Positions 42,093 to 49,844 of a stretch of 64,000 bases of DNA are shown piece after piece. The position numbers were made by a program, and so were the translations under genes. The stretch lies in assembly GCF_014644415.1 (NCBI RefSeq), contig NZ_BMKQ01000001.1:2295556-2359555 (forward strand), read 5' to 3'. Position 1 is the first letter of the stretch; the number at the start of each line of letters is the position of its first letter. The notes beneath the pieces are model-generated. The model searched no databases. It was not told the DNA's origin and saw only the letters and a list, made by a program, of their open reading frames with translations. Source of the stretch: Marmoricola endophyticus. Its GTDB lineage: Bacteria > Actinomycetota > Actinomycetes > Propionibacteriales > Nocardioidaceae.

Positions 42093-42676
42093 TTCCCTTC
42101 CGCCCCTGGAGACGGCGCCAGCGGGGCCACCGCCACCACCTGGTACCGCGGCCTGCGCCTCGGGCCCTCACCGAGGTACGACGCGACCAGCGACACCTCG
42201 CCGGCGGCCCACGGGGGACCGCGGTAGGAGTCGAGCAGCCGCACCCACGAGGTCAGCGAGGTCGGGCGGCCGCACCGCGCCACGGTGAGGTGCGGGCGGA
42301 ACCGCTGCCCGTCGACCTCGGTGCCGACCCGCGGCCCGGCCCGGCGGCACGCACCGGCGAGCCGGGACAGCTCGTCGCGGTCGTCCTCCTCGGCCTCCAC
42401 GCCTGCCACCAGCACCCGCCCGCGGTCGGGGTCGGGGAACGCGCCCCCGCCCGCGACGCGAAGCCGCAGTGCGCGCCGCCGCGCGGACGTGTCGGCGATC
42501 GTCTCGGCCAGCGCCTCGACGTCGTGCTCGGGGACGTCGGCGTAGAACGCCAGCGTCAGGTGCACCTGCTCGGGCGAGGTCCACCGGAACGGCGCGGCGT
42601 CACGTCGCGGGGCCAGGAAGTCGGCGAGGCCCTCGGCGACCTCCTCCGGCGGCACGAGAGCAGCGAACATCCGCAC
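42089..42676 (-). CDS. thpR: RNA 2',3'-cyclic phosphodiesterase / 2'-5' RNA ligase family (ThpR)
   Basis: A 195-residue 2H-phosphoesterase with the two required HxTx motifs, HLTLAFY and HLTVARC, and the typical start RMFAALVPPEEV. The family hydrolyses or forms 2'-5' RNA bonds; most bacterial members act as 2',3'-cyclic phosphodiesterases. The start is either GTG 42676 or ATG 42670; family members usually begin MR-(L/M)-F, which favours the GTG. It heads the thpR-MOSC-ACT operon and is divergent from the M15 peptidase gene with only 18 nt between them. Confidence 0.83.
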   Translation of the reverse strand: MRMFAALVPPEEVAEGLADFLAPRRDAAPFRWTSPEQVHLTLAFYADVPEHDVEALAETIADTSARRRALRLRVAGGGAFPDPDRGRVLVAGVEAEEDDRDELSRLAGACRRAGPRVGTEVDGQRFRPHLTVARCGRPTSLTSWVRLLDSYRGPPWAAGEVSLVASYLGEGPRRRPRYQVVAVAPLAPSPGAEGK

Positions 42677-42694
42677 CGCCCTAGCATCGCAGTC

Positions 42695-43579
42695 GTGCGC
42701 CCCTCCCGCCTCCTGGTTCTGGCGGCGGCCGTGCTGCTCGCGGCGGCATGCGGGACTCCGGAGGCCGCGTCGGACCACGCCAGCACACCGACGCCGTCGC
42801 GCACGCAGCCGCAGACGGCCCCGACCTCGCCGAGCGCGCCGGCCACGACCCCGACCCGAGCAGCACCGCTCGGCACCGTCCCGCCACCGTGGCTCGGCAC
42901 CAGGGTGCTGGCGACGAACGCGGACGGGTACGTCAGCGCGCGGCCGACACCGCCGGCGCTGCGGAACCGCCGCTTCACGCTGCCCGACCAGCTCGCGGCG
43001 CTGCCCGGCAGCGGCTTCGCGTCCCGGGTGGCCGCCCCGGCACCGGCGAGGGTGATCGCCCGCTCGACCTGGCAGCCCGCCTGCCCGGTGGCCGCCGACG
43101 ACCTGGCCTGGGTGCGGCTGACCTTCCGCGGCTTCGACGGCGAGCGGCACACCGGCGAGCTGCTGGTGAACCGGTCGGCAGCCGACGACGTGGTCGCGGT
43201 CTTCCGCAGGCTGTGGCGCGCGGACTTCCCCGTCGAGCAGATGCACGTCACCAGCCGTGCCGAGCTCGACGCGGCCCCGACCGGCGACGGCAACAACACC
43301 AGCGCCTTCGTGTGCCGGCCGGTGACCGGCGGGTCGTCGTACTCCGTGCACGCCTACGGCCTGGCGATCGACGTCGACCCGTTCCAGAACCCGTACGTCA
43401 AGGGTGACCGGGTCATCCCCGAGCTCGCGACGTCGTACGTCGACCGCTCCCGCTGTCGCCCCGGCATGATCGAGCCGGGCGGCCCGGTGACCAGCGCGTT
43501 CGCGTCGGTCGGCTGGGTCTGGGGCGGGACGTACCGCTCGCTGAAGGACCTGCAGCACTTCTCGGCCAACGGCCGCTGA
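42695..43579 (+). CDS. Secreted M15-type D-Ala-D-Ala carboxypeptidase-like protein
   Basis: A 294-residue exported protein. An N-terminal signal (SRLLVLAAAVLLAAACG, possible lipoprotein Cys) is followed by a Ser/Thr/Pro-rich linker and a C-terminal M15 peptidase domain. That domain has the zinc-site pattern SVHAYGLAIDVDP (His and Asp) and the final WGGTYRSLKDLQHF (His). It probably trims peptidoglycan stem peptides or cross-links. The GTG at 42695 follows a TAGCAT hexamer by 7 nt, which fixes the start in a crowded divergent promoter. Confidence 0.85.
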   Translation: MRPSRLLVLAAAVLLAAACGTPEAASDHASTPTPSRTQPQTAPTSPSAPATTPTRAAPLGTVPPPWLGTRVLATNADGYVSARPTPPALRNRRFTLPDQLAALPGSGFASRVAAPAPARVIARSTWQPACPVAADDLAWVRLTFRGFDGERHTGELLVNRSAADDVVAVFRRLWRADFPVEQMHVTSRAELDAAPTGDGNNTSAFVCRPVTGGSSYSVHAYGLAIDVDPFQNPYVKGDRVIPELATSYVDRSRCRPGMIEPGGPVTSAFASVGWVWGGTYRSLKDLQHFSANGR

Positions 43580-43690
43580 GACCGGCTCGATCAAGGGAAG
43601 CGCAGCGCGCTGCCCGGCGGCGCCTCTACGCTGTCCTCGGCCGTCCGGGGCGGCAGCACTGTGATTCCGTGCACGGATCGAGGAGACGTC

Positions 43691-44599
43691 ATGGCCGACC
43701 ACACCGCCGCGGTACCCGACCAGGGGCCGGGGCTGCTGGACGCGATCCGTCGCTCACCCATCCTGGTCGTCGCGGTCGTGGTCGTCGGCGCACTTCTCGG
43801 CCTGGCCTTCACCTTCCTGCGGGAGACCGGGTACTCCGCCCGCGCCGAGGTCGTCGTCGGCACGAACACCGACGTCACGCTCTACGCGCAGGGGCAGAAC
43901 TCCCAGCCGGGGGCGCGCGCCCAAGCCGCGGCCGTGGCGATGCGTTCCCACGAGCTGGCCAAGGCCGCCAGCGACCTGCTCGACGGCAAGGTGGCCTCGC
44001 GCCGGATCGAGCGGACCACGACCGTCGCGCCGGTCCAGGACTCCTCCGTCGTGACCGTCACGGCGCGCAGCGACGACGCGGAGCAGGCGGCGCAGGTCGC
44101 GAACGCGCTGGTCAAGGCGTACACCCAGACCAGCGGCGAGGCCGCCGACGCACAGGGGCAGCGCGCCCAGAGCGTGCTCGCGCGTCAGGAGGAGCGGATC
44201 CGGACGAAGATCGCGGCGGTCAAGAAGCAGCAGACGACCCGGATGACCCAGGTCGGCCGTGGCGTGCCGGGCGAGGGCGTCGAGCGCGACCGGCTCCTCC
44301 AGCTGGCGCTGGGCAACGACGCGGAGTACCAGGGCCTGGTGAACCAGCAGGACCGGCTCTCCGAGACCCTCGAGACGATCGAGACCAGCCAGAGCCAGAA
44401 CGCGGTCGACACCCAGCTGGTCAGCTCGGGCACGACCACCGTCTACCCGGCCGAGGTGCCGCGCGGGAACCTCGGCGCGACCCTCGTGCGCAACATCCTG
44501 ATCGGCGCGGTGCTCGGTCTGCTGGTGGGCTCCGTGCTGGCCTGGCGTCGCCTGGACCGCGCAGCCGCGCGCCGCCACGGCTCGCCCGCCGGACGCTAG
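43691..44599 (+). CDS. Wzz-like polysaccharide chain-length / co-polymerase membrane protein
   Basis: A 302-residue protein with two membrane segments (about 23-45 and 272-292) that bracket a periplasm-side domain with a long helical stretch (residues about 150-240), the layout of Wzz/polysaccharide co-polymerases. It lacks the C-terminal BY-kinase domain that many actinobacterial versions have. The start has a GAGGAGA site. A TACGCT hexamer at 43626-43631 may be its promoter. The neighbouring Wzy-like and Wzx-like genes support a role in surface polysaccharide assembly. Confidence 0.78.
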   Translation: MADHTAAVPDQGPGLLDAIRRSPILVVAVVVVGALLGLAFTFLRETGYSARAEVVVGTNTDVTLYAQGQNSQPGARAQAAAVAMRSHELAKAASDLLDGKVASRRIERTTTVAPVQDSSVVTVTARSDDAEQAAQVANALVKAYTQTSGEAADAQGQRAQSVLARQEERIRTKIAAVKKQQTTRMTQVGRGVPGEGVERDRLLQLALGNDAEYQGLVNQQDRLSETLETIETSQSQNAVDTQLVSSGTTTVYPAEVPRGNLGATLVRNILIGAVLGLLVGSVLAWRRLDRAAARRHGSPAGR

Positions 44600-44610
44600 C
44601 CTCGGCCGAG

Positions 44611-45741
44611 ATGACCACCCGGCGTGCAGGCCTGCTGACCCTTGCCGGTCTGGTCCTCGTCGTGCTGGTGGCGTTGCTGGTGGTGGTCGTCGTACGCCAC
44701 GACCGGGAGCCCCCCGAGGCGGGCCCGACTCCCGCCCCCTCCTCCGCCGCGCCGACCGGCGTGCCGGCGACCGGGTCACCGGCCCAGCAGCGGGCGCTGC
44801 TCGCCGAGCGGGTCGGGTACGGCGCCGGCGTCACCGGCGGTGCCGGCGGACGGGTCGTGCGCGTCACCAGCGACGCCGACGACGGGCCGGGGACGCTGCG
44901 GGAGGCGGTGCAGGGCGACGACCCGAAGTGGGTCGTGTTCTCCGGCGACGCCTCGATCCGCCTCGACTCAGGGCTGGCGGTGGGGAGCAACACCACCATC
45001 GACGGCCGGGGCCGGTCGGTCACCCTCACCGGGCCGGGCACCGACGGGCTCCTGCTGGACGGCGTGTCCAACGTGGTGGTCGAGAGCCTGACCCTGCGCG
45101 ACTTCGGCGACACCGCGAAGACCGAGAAGAACGACATGCCCGACGCGATCCACCTCGAGGGGGCGAAGGGCGTCTGGATCGACCACAACGACCTCTCGCG
45201 CACGGGTGACAAGCTGGTCGCGGTCAGCGGCGGGTCCTCGGCCGTGACGGTGTCGTGGAACCACTTCCACGACCAGGAGCAGACCTTCCAGATCGGCAAC
45301 CAGGCCACGTCCGAGCAGTCCGCCGACCAGACGGTGACGATCCACCACAACTTCTTCGACCGCAACGGCTACCGGATGCCGGTGATCAGCTACGGCAGGG
45401 CGCACGTCTTCGACAACTACTACCTCGACTGGCGGCTGTACGCGGTCCGTGCCGAGCGGCGGGCGCAGGTCTACCTCGAGGACAACGTCTTCGAGGCGGG
45501 ACGCTCGAAGCGGGCGGTGGTCACCAAGCCCGGCGGGGACGGGTGCAACGACACGCTCACCCGCTGCGACTCCAGCCCCGGCGCGCTGCGGTCCGTCGGC
45601 AACGTCGTCGACGGCGCGAAGCGGATCCGCGAGTCCGACCCGGGGTCGGTCTTCGACCCGGCGGCGACCTACCGCTACGAGGCGGAGCCTGCGGGCAGCT
45701 CGCTGGCCTCCTCGGTCGAGTCCGGCGCCGGCCCGCGGTAG
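44611..45741 (+). CDS. Membrane-anchored pectate-lyase-fold (PL1-like) protein
   Basis: A 376-residue protein with one N-terminal membrane segment (about 6-28), a Pro/Ala/Ser linker and a right-handed beta-helix of the PL1 type. PL1 motifs are GYGAGVTGGAGGRVV, GPGTLREA, VWIDHNDLSR, the Asp-rich QEQTFQIGN region and the Arg-bearing DRNGYRMPVISYGRAHVFDNYYLDW. PL1 enzymes cleave uronate polymers by beta-elimination. Sitting between Wzz- and Wzy-like genes, it probably processes the cell's own acidic polysaccharide, although extracellular pectin is possible. The 3' end overlaps the convergent Wzy-like gene by 67 nt. Confidence 0.83.
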   Translation: MTTRRAGLLTLAGLVLVVLVALLVVVVVRHDREPPEAGPTPAPSSAAPTGVPATGSPAQQRALLAERVGYGAGVTGGAGGRVVRVTSDADDGPGTLREAVQGDDPKWVVFSGDASIRLDSGLAVGSNTTIDGRGRSVTLTGPGTDGLLLDGVSNVVVESLTLRDFGDTAKTEKNDMPDAIHLEGAKGVWIDHNDLSRTGDKLVAVSGGSSAVTVSWNHFHDQEQTFQIGNQATSEQSADQTVTIHHNFFDRNGYRMPVISYGRAHVFDNYYLDWRLYAVRAERRAQVYLEDNVFEAGRSKRAVVTKPGGDGCNDTLTRCDSSPGALRSVGNVVDGAKRIRESDPGSVFDPAATYRYEAEPAGSSLASSVESGAGPR

Positions 45742-46964
45742 CCGCCACCACGACGCGGGAGCCACGTCCCCATCAGCGCGAACAGCGTCAGCAGGGCGTA
45801 CGTCGACTTCTCGTAGTCGGCGTGCCGGGTGCTCAGCGAGAGCACGAAGACACCCAGGAGCACCCACACGACTCGCGTCTCCAGACGGGCGAGTCGGGTC
45901 AGCGCCGGGTAGAACGCGGCCACGAGCAGGAGCAGCACCAGGGCCAGCCCGAGGACGCCGAGCTCGGCGGCGGCGGAGAGGAAGGTGTTGTGCAGCCCGC
46001 GCCCGGTGAAGAACTGGCCGCTGACCAGGTCCCGCGCGCCGCCCGCACCGGTGCCGAGCACGGGGTGGTCGCGCATGATCCCGAGCCCGATGCCCCAGAT
46101 GGTGGTGCGTTGGTCCAGCGTTCCGCTGGTCAGCTCGGTCCCGGTGGTCGAGAGCCGGGCGAGCGGCGCGGCGAGCGACTGGCTCAGCGGGACGGCCGCC
46201 GCCGCGATCACGACGACGCCGGCGACCACGCCGGACCAGGCGCGCGACGTCAGCCACCCGAAGGTCAGCGGCACGACCAGCAGGGCCACGACCAGCGTGA
46301 TCAGACCGGCCCGCGACGCGGTGAGCAGGATGCTCACGCAGGCCAGCGGCACGAACAGCCGGTAGACCCACACCATCACCGGTCCGGTGGTCCGCAGCGC
46401 GAGGTACCACGCGAGCGGGATACCGATCAGCAGTGCGTACGCGACGTCGCCGGGGCTCGACCCCGGCGCGGTGTAGCGGACCTGGTTGATCCCCGAAGCC
46501 AAGGCGCTCCCGGCGATCAGCGCCACGACCACGCACCCGGCGAGCCAGGCCTTCATCAGGGCCAGCACGGTGCGCTCGTCGTCGGTGAACTCCCAGGTCA
46601 GCGCGACCATCACGAGCAGCTGGACCATCGTGACCGCCCGCGCCTGGGTCGCCGCCGGCGTGAGCGTCCACCACAGCGACGCCACCACGAGGACCGTCAT
46701 CGCCAGCACCAGCCCGGTCAGCTCGGCTGGCCGGCGTCTGCGCCCGCCGACGGCCAGGGCGGCCAGCCCGCCTATCGCGAACAGCGCACCGATCCCGCGC
46801 GCCAGGCTGGCGGTGCCGCCGATGCGGATCGCGGCCTCCCACGGCAGCGTGAACCAGAACAGCAGCATCAGGCCGCGCGCGAGCCGGCGTACGCCGTCCC
46901 GGTCCAGCTCGCGAGGCGACCAGCGCGCCACCCGGAGCAGCCCGGAGTCGGACGCAGTGCTCAC
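45675..46964 (-). CDS. O-antigen ligase/polymerase-like (Wzy/WaaL) membrane protein
   Basis: A 429-residue polytopic membrane protein with about 11-12 hydrophobic segments. A larger outside loop (about 285-335) carries the O-antigen-ligase pattern TIWGIGLGIMRDHPVLGTGAGG and RGLHNTFLSAAAELG (His in LHN). Such proteins polymerise or transfer undecaprenyl-linked glycans. The GTG start has an AGGAG site. It is convergent with the PL1 gene, sharing 67 nt, and divergent from a sulfotransferase gene. Confidence 0.85.
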   Translation of the reverse strand: MSTASDSGLLRVARWSPRELDRDGVRRLARGLMLLFWFTLPWEAAIRIGGTASLARGIGALFAIGGLAALAVGGRRRRPAELTGLVLAMTVLVVASLWWTLTPAATQARAVTMVQLLVMVALTWEFTDDERTVLALMKAWLAGCVVVALIAGSALASGINQVRYTAPGSSPGDVAYALLIGIPLAWYLALRTTGPVMVWVYRLFVPLACVSILLTASRAGLITLVVALLVVPLTFGWLTSRAWSGVVAGVVVIAAAAVPLSQSLAAPLARLSTTGTELTSGTLDQRTTIWGIGLGIMRDHPVLGTGAGGARDLVSGQFFTGRGLHNTFLSAAAELGVLGLALVLLLLVAAFYPALTRLARLETRVVWVLLGVFVLSLSTRHADYEKSTYALLTLFALMGTWLPRRGGGYRGPAPDSTEEASELPAGSAS

Positions 46965-47050
46965 CTGGACTCCTGGCGTCGACGGGGGTCCGGCTGGTGC
47001 CGGCCAGCGGTGCGGTTCCGCAGCAGGTTAGCCGTCCCTAGACTCGGCTC

Positions 47051-47956
47051 GTGGCGGAACCGAGCAGTCCGCGCCTGCCGGACCTGGTGATCGCGGGGGT
47101 GACGAAGGCGGGCACCACCTCGCTGTTCCACTACCTCGCCCAGCACCCGGACGTCGGAGTTCCCGACGTCAAGGAGGTCGACCACTACGCTCCGCTGGTC
47201 GAGGGACGCGAGCCGCCCTCGCTCGAGGCGTACGCCGCCCACTTCGCGGGCAGTGGCGACCGCCGGGTGCTGCTGGAGGCGTCGCCCCGGTACTTCATCG
47301 GCGGTCCACCACTGGTCGACCGGCTCGTCGCGGACCTCGCCTCGCCGAAGGTGCTCGTCGTGCTGCGGGACCCGGTGGCGCGGATGTGGTCCAGCTACAC
47401 GTACAAGCGCAGCAAGGACCGACTTCCCGACGACGTCGACCTGGCGGAGTTCGTCCGTCGCTGCCGCTCGGTCCACGAGCGGGGGCTGGTCCGGGACCCC
47501 GGCCACGCGGCGTACCGGACCCTGGCGGTCGGGGTGTACGCCGACTTCCTGCCCGCCTGGCTCGACGGGCTCGGCCCCGACCTGCGCGTGGTCTTCGCCG
47601 ACGACCTGCGGGAGCCGGTGCCGCTGCTGCGCTCGCTGTGCGAGTGGGTGGGGCTCGATCCCGCGCCGGTCGCCGGGTTCGACCTCTCGGCACGCAACGC
47701 GACGTTCCAGCCGCGCAGCCGGGCGCTGCGCCGCGCGGCCCTCGCCGTGAACGAGCGCCTCGGGTCGGTGCTGCCCGACGGCGCTCGCCGCGGGCTGCGC
47801 CGGAGCTACCAGCGGGTCAACGCGGGCGCCCTGGCGGAGACCTTCGACCCCGCGGTCCGTGCCGAGCTGGAGGCGTTCTACGCCCCGACCCTGCCGCCGC
47901 TGCGCGAGATGCTCGTACGACACGGAGCCACCGCTCTGCCCGCGTGGCTGGGCTGA
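47051..47956 (+). CDS. Sulfotransferase (PAPS-dependent)
   Basis: A 301-residue sulfotransferase with the 5'-phosphosulfate loop near the N-terminus (GVTKAGTTSLFHYL) and the 3'-phosphate motif VVLRDPVARMWSSY. It is of the heparan/NodH-like class that sulfates carbohydrates. The C-terminal half, with Arg-rich helices (RSRALRRAALAV), fits a glycan-binding surface. The GTG at 47051 follows a TAGACT hexamer by 6 nt. It is one of three sulfotransferases in 6 kb. Confidence 0.87.
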   Translation: MAEPSSPRLPDLVIAGVTKAGTTSLFHYLAQHPDVGVPDVKEVDHYAPLVEGREPPSLEAYAAHFAGSGDRRVLLEASPRYFIGGPPLVDRLVADLASPKVLVVLRDPVARMWSSYTYKRSKDRLPDDVDLAEFVRRCRSVHERGLVRDPGHAAYRTLAVGVYADFLPAWLDGLGPDLRVVFADDLREPVPLLRSLCEWVGLDPAPVAGFDLSARNATFQPRSRALRRAALAVNERLGSVLPDGARRGLRRSYQRVNAGALAETFDPAVRAELEAFYAPTLPPLREMLVRHGATALPAWLG

Positions 47957-47981
47957 CTCGCCACGACCGGTTCGTGGTGAG
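47957..47981 (+). terminator. Candidate terminator hairpin after the sulfotransferase
   Basis: CTCGCCACGA (47957-47966) and TCGTGGTGAG (47972-47981) pair at 9 of 10 positions with a 5-nt loop, immediately after the stop codon. The rest of the gap to 48090 shows only a GTGTCGAGAC fragment reminiscent of the REP ends. Confidence 0.5.
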
Positions 47982-48090
47982 GCCCCCGCGATGCCTCGCG
48001 AGACCGACGGCGAACCCCGGCCGGGGCCTGAACCGGTGTCGAGACGCAGGGAGGGATGTCAGGGCAACGCCCTGGGGACAAGAGGTCCGG

Positions 48091-48858
48091 CTAGCACGAT
48101 TGCAAGGAGCGAGTCTCTTCTCCGCAGACTACGAAGTCGACGCTCCTCTTGAGCACGTGTCGGGTTCCGTTCAACGTGTAGTTGACGACGATGCCGTTGG
48201 CCACCGCTCCGCCGGCATCTGACTGCACTACTGCCATCAGATCGACCCCGGGCCACCGTGTCTGCCGGCGCTCGGAAATGGCCGCCCAGGCCGATTCCGA
48301 TTGTCGGCAGGTCGGTATGCGGAGATGCTTCGATTCTGGCGGTTCGAGGAAGCGGCCCAGCAGTGCCGGGGATTCCTTCTGATTCAGCGACGGTTTACCG
48401 ACCTTCGCTAGAGCGGTATCGAAGGTGCCGTCTGCTGGGTCTGGATACGCAGCAGCTGATGGATGCGGGTCGATAACGCGTAAGTATGGGGTCACGAGCT
48501 TTGGGTCAGGTGTCCCGCTCCCTATTTCGATTGAGGTGATCTGCAAGTCTGCGGCGGGCCTGATCAGGCAGAGATGAGACGCGCCGAAGGTTCCGAAATG
48601 CCTCTGCGGGGCCGTCGCGGGTGGCTGCGTGGCAAGGATCGTGCCGTCCAAGATCTGAAGCCGAAGCGGGCCCCCAGCAATCGGTTCTCCATCTGGAGCG
48701 GCCTGAAAGGCACACGATGTCGCTGTCCCAGCCATCCCGAGCGCTATCGACGCGACGAGCAGGCTGGCTACTCCTCGTCGCGAAGTAGGCCTCGAGAACT
48801 CAGCGGGCGGAGGGCAGCATGTCGCAGCCGAGTTGCGAGACAGCGTCGGTGCCCACAC
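48091..48858 (-). CDS. Putative lipoprotein of unknown function, lower GC
   Basis: A 255-residue product with a signal-like segment (RRGVASLLVASIALGMAGTATSC) ending in a possible lipobox Cys at about residue 49, preceded by an unusually long hydrophilic N-terminus. The true start is uncertain: GTG 48858 is preferred with GGAG just upstream. Four later Cys residues occur, including the terminal one (LQSC). No domain is recognised. Base composition and third-position GC are visibly lower than in neighbours, which suggests recent acquisition. Confidence 0.5.
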   Translation of the reverse strand: MWAPTLSRNSAATCCPPPAEFSRPTSRRGVASLLVASIALGMAGTATSCAFQAAPDGEPIAGGPLRLQILDGTILATQPPATAPQRHFGTFGASHLCLIRPAADLQITSIEIGSGTPDPKLVTPYLRVIDPHPSAAAYPDPADGTFDTALAKVGKPSLNQKESPALLGRFLEPPESKHLRIPTCRQSESAWAAISERRQTRWPGVDLMAVVQSDAGGAVANGIVVNYTLNGTRHVLKRSVDFVVCGEETRSLQSC

Positions 48859-48902
48859 GGTGCTCCGAATCGGCTTCGCCCCACGCTTCTTGCGCAGGGC
48901 GC

Positions 48903-49565
48903 TCAGCCGCGGCGAACGCGAGGCCCCAGAGGGGGGAGTGAGTCGGAGTTGTCGCCGGTGCGGCCGGTGCGGCCGGCCTCGTCGACGAACAGTGTGATCG
49001 GGTTGTCGTCGAGGAAGCTTCCGGTGAAAGTGCCTTCGCCTGCACCAACCCGGACCCAGCGCGGGTTTCCGAGGCACGCACGAGGGATGCTGACCTTGAC
49101 CTGCTTGGCGGCATAGTCCATCGACGACGTCAGCTTGCGGCACTTCACTTCGGTGCCGTTGCGGCGGGCGAAGTAGCGATCGGGCTGCGTCTTGCCGCCG
49201 GTAGCGAAGATCACCAGATCGTAGTGGCGGTTGCCGGCGGTCTTGATGTTGAAGACGTGTGTGGCGGGCGAGTTCTCACTGGCCCGCGACATCGCCTGGA
49301 AGGTCATGGTCAACTTCACACGGTGCGGACCGTGGAAGGTCTTCAACGACACGATGTCGCCCGCAGTGCGCGTGGGGTCGAGGACACCGCGGCTATCGGA
49401 GTCACCGAGGGCGTCGTCGTAGCGCACGACGTCGTTCTTCGCATCCGTGGTGGTGTGGCTCTTCGCCAGCGCCGGTGCCACCGACCCCAGCAGGCTCACG
49501 CCCAGCAGCAACGGCGCAACAGTGCGCACAACTCGACGACCAGAGACCACAGCCCGCTCCCCCAT
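48903..49565 (-). CDS. Secreted hypothetical protein
   Basis: A 220-residue protein with a clear Sec signal (RRVVRTVAPLLLGVSLLGSVAPALA, cleavage after ALAKS). The mature domain is beta-rich, with VKLTMTFQAM, THVFNIKT, YDLVIFATGG and KVSIPRACLG strands and a Cys pair (VKCRK, RACLG). The pattern looks like a carbohydrate- or metal-binding beta-sandwich, but no family is identified. It ends 44 nt before the putative lipoprotein gene, so the two may form an operon. Confidence 0.65.
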   Translation of the reverse strand: MGERAVVSGRRVVRTVAPLLLGVSLLGSVAPALAKSHTTTDAKNDVVRYDDALGDSDSRGVLDPTRTAGDIVSLKTFHGPHRVKLTMTFQAMSRASENSPATHVFNIKTAGNRHYDLVIFATGGKTQPDRYFARRNGTEVKCRKLTSSMDYAAKQVKVSIPRACLGNPRWVRVGAGEGTFTGSFLDDNPITLFVDEAGRTGRTGDNSDSLPPLGPRVRRG

Positions 49566-49786
49566 TGAGACGCCCGGCCAGCCCAGGCATCCGAACCGTA
49601 GAGCCGTCTACCCCCGCGTGTCCCGGTTTCGGCCTTCATGCTGCCGTCTGCGCTCAACCGGCATCGGCGAAGCGGATGCAGTGCGGGGCCGAAGCGCCGT
49701 CGCGGCCATTGCCTCGGACACGACAGCGCGCACGGACCTGCAGAGCCTGCTGCCCGGCCTTGCCGCCAGCGACGGCTCGTAGTAGA
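49566..49786. other. Intergenic stretch without a recognised gene
   Basis: This 221-nt gap before the SOS box holds no convincing gene or repeat. An open frame crosses it from 49638 into the DUF222 gene, but its residues are Arg/Pro-rich and look non-coding. It contains one weak inverted pair, TTCGGCC / GGCCGAA. Confidence 0.5.
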
Positions 49787-49804
49787 ATCGAACACATGTT
49801 CGAT
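49783..49804 (+). promoter_or_regulatory. LexA SOS box with leaderless -10 element
   Basis: TCGAACACATGTTCGA (49788-49803) is a perfect match to the actinobacterial LexA box TCGAAC-N4-GTTCGA; with flanks the palindrome is 18 nt (49787-49804). A TAGAAT -10-like hexamer (49783-49788) ends 7 nt before the ATG at 49796, which lies inside the box. Confidence 0.85.
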
Positions 49805-49844
49805 AACCGCGACGCTGCGTCCCCCTTCGGTCGAGCAGCCTGCG

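Noticed and set aside
47982-48090. A short gene downstream of the sulfotransferase
   Set aside because: Frames here are under 40 codons with no start signal; only a hairpin and a REP-like fragment are seen.
49638-49844. N-terminal extension of the DUF222 protein from 49638
   Set aside because: The extra residues are Arg/Pro/Cys-rich, run through the SOS box and -10 element, and have no start signals.
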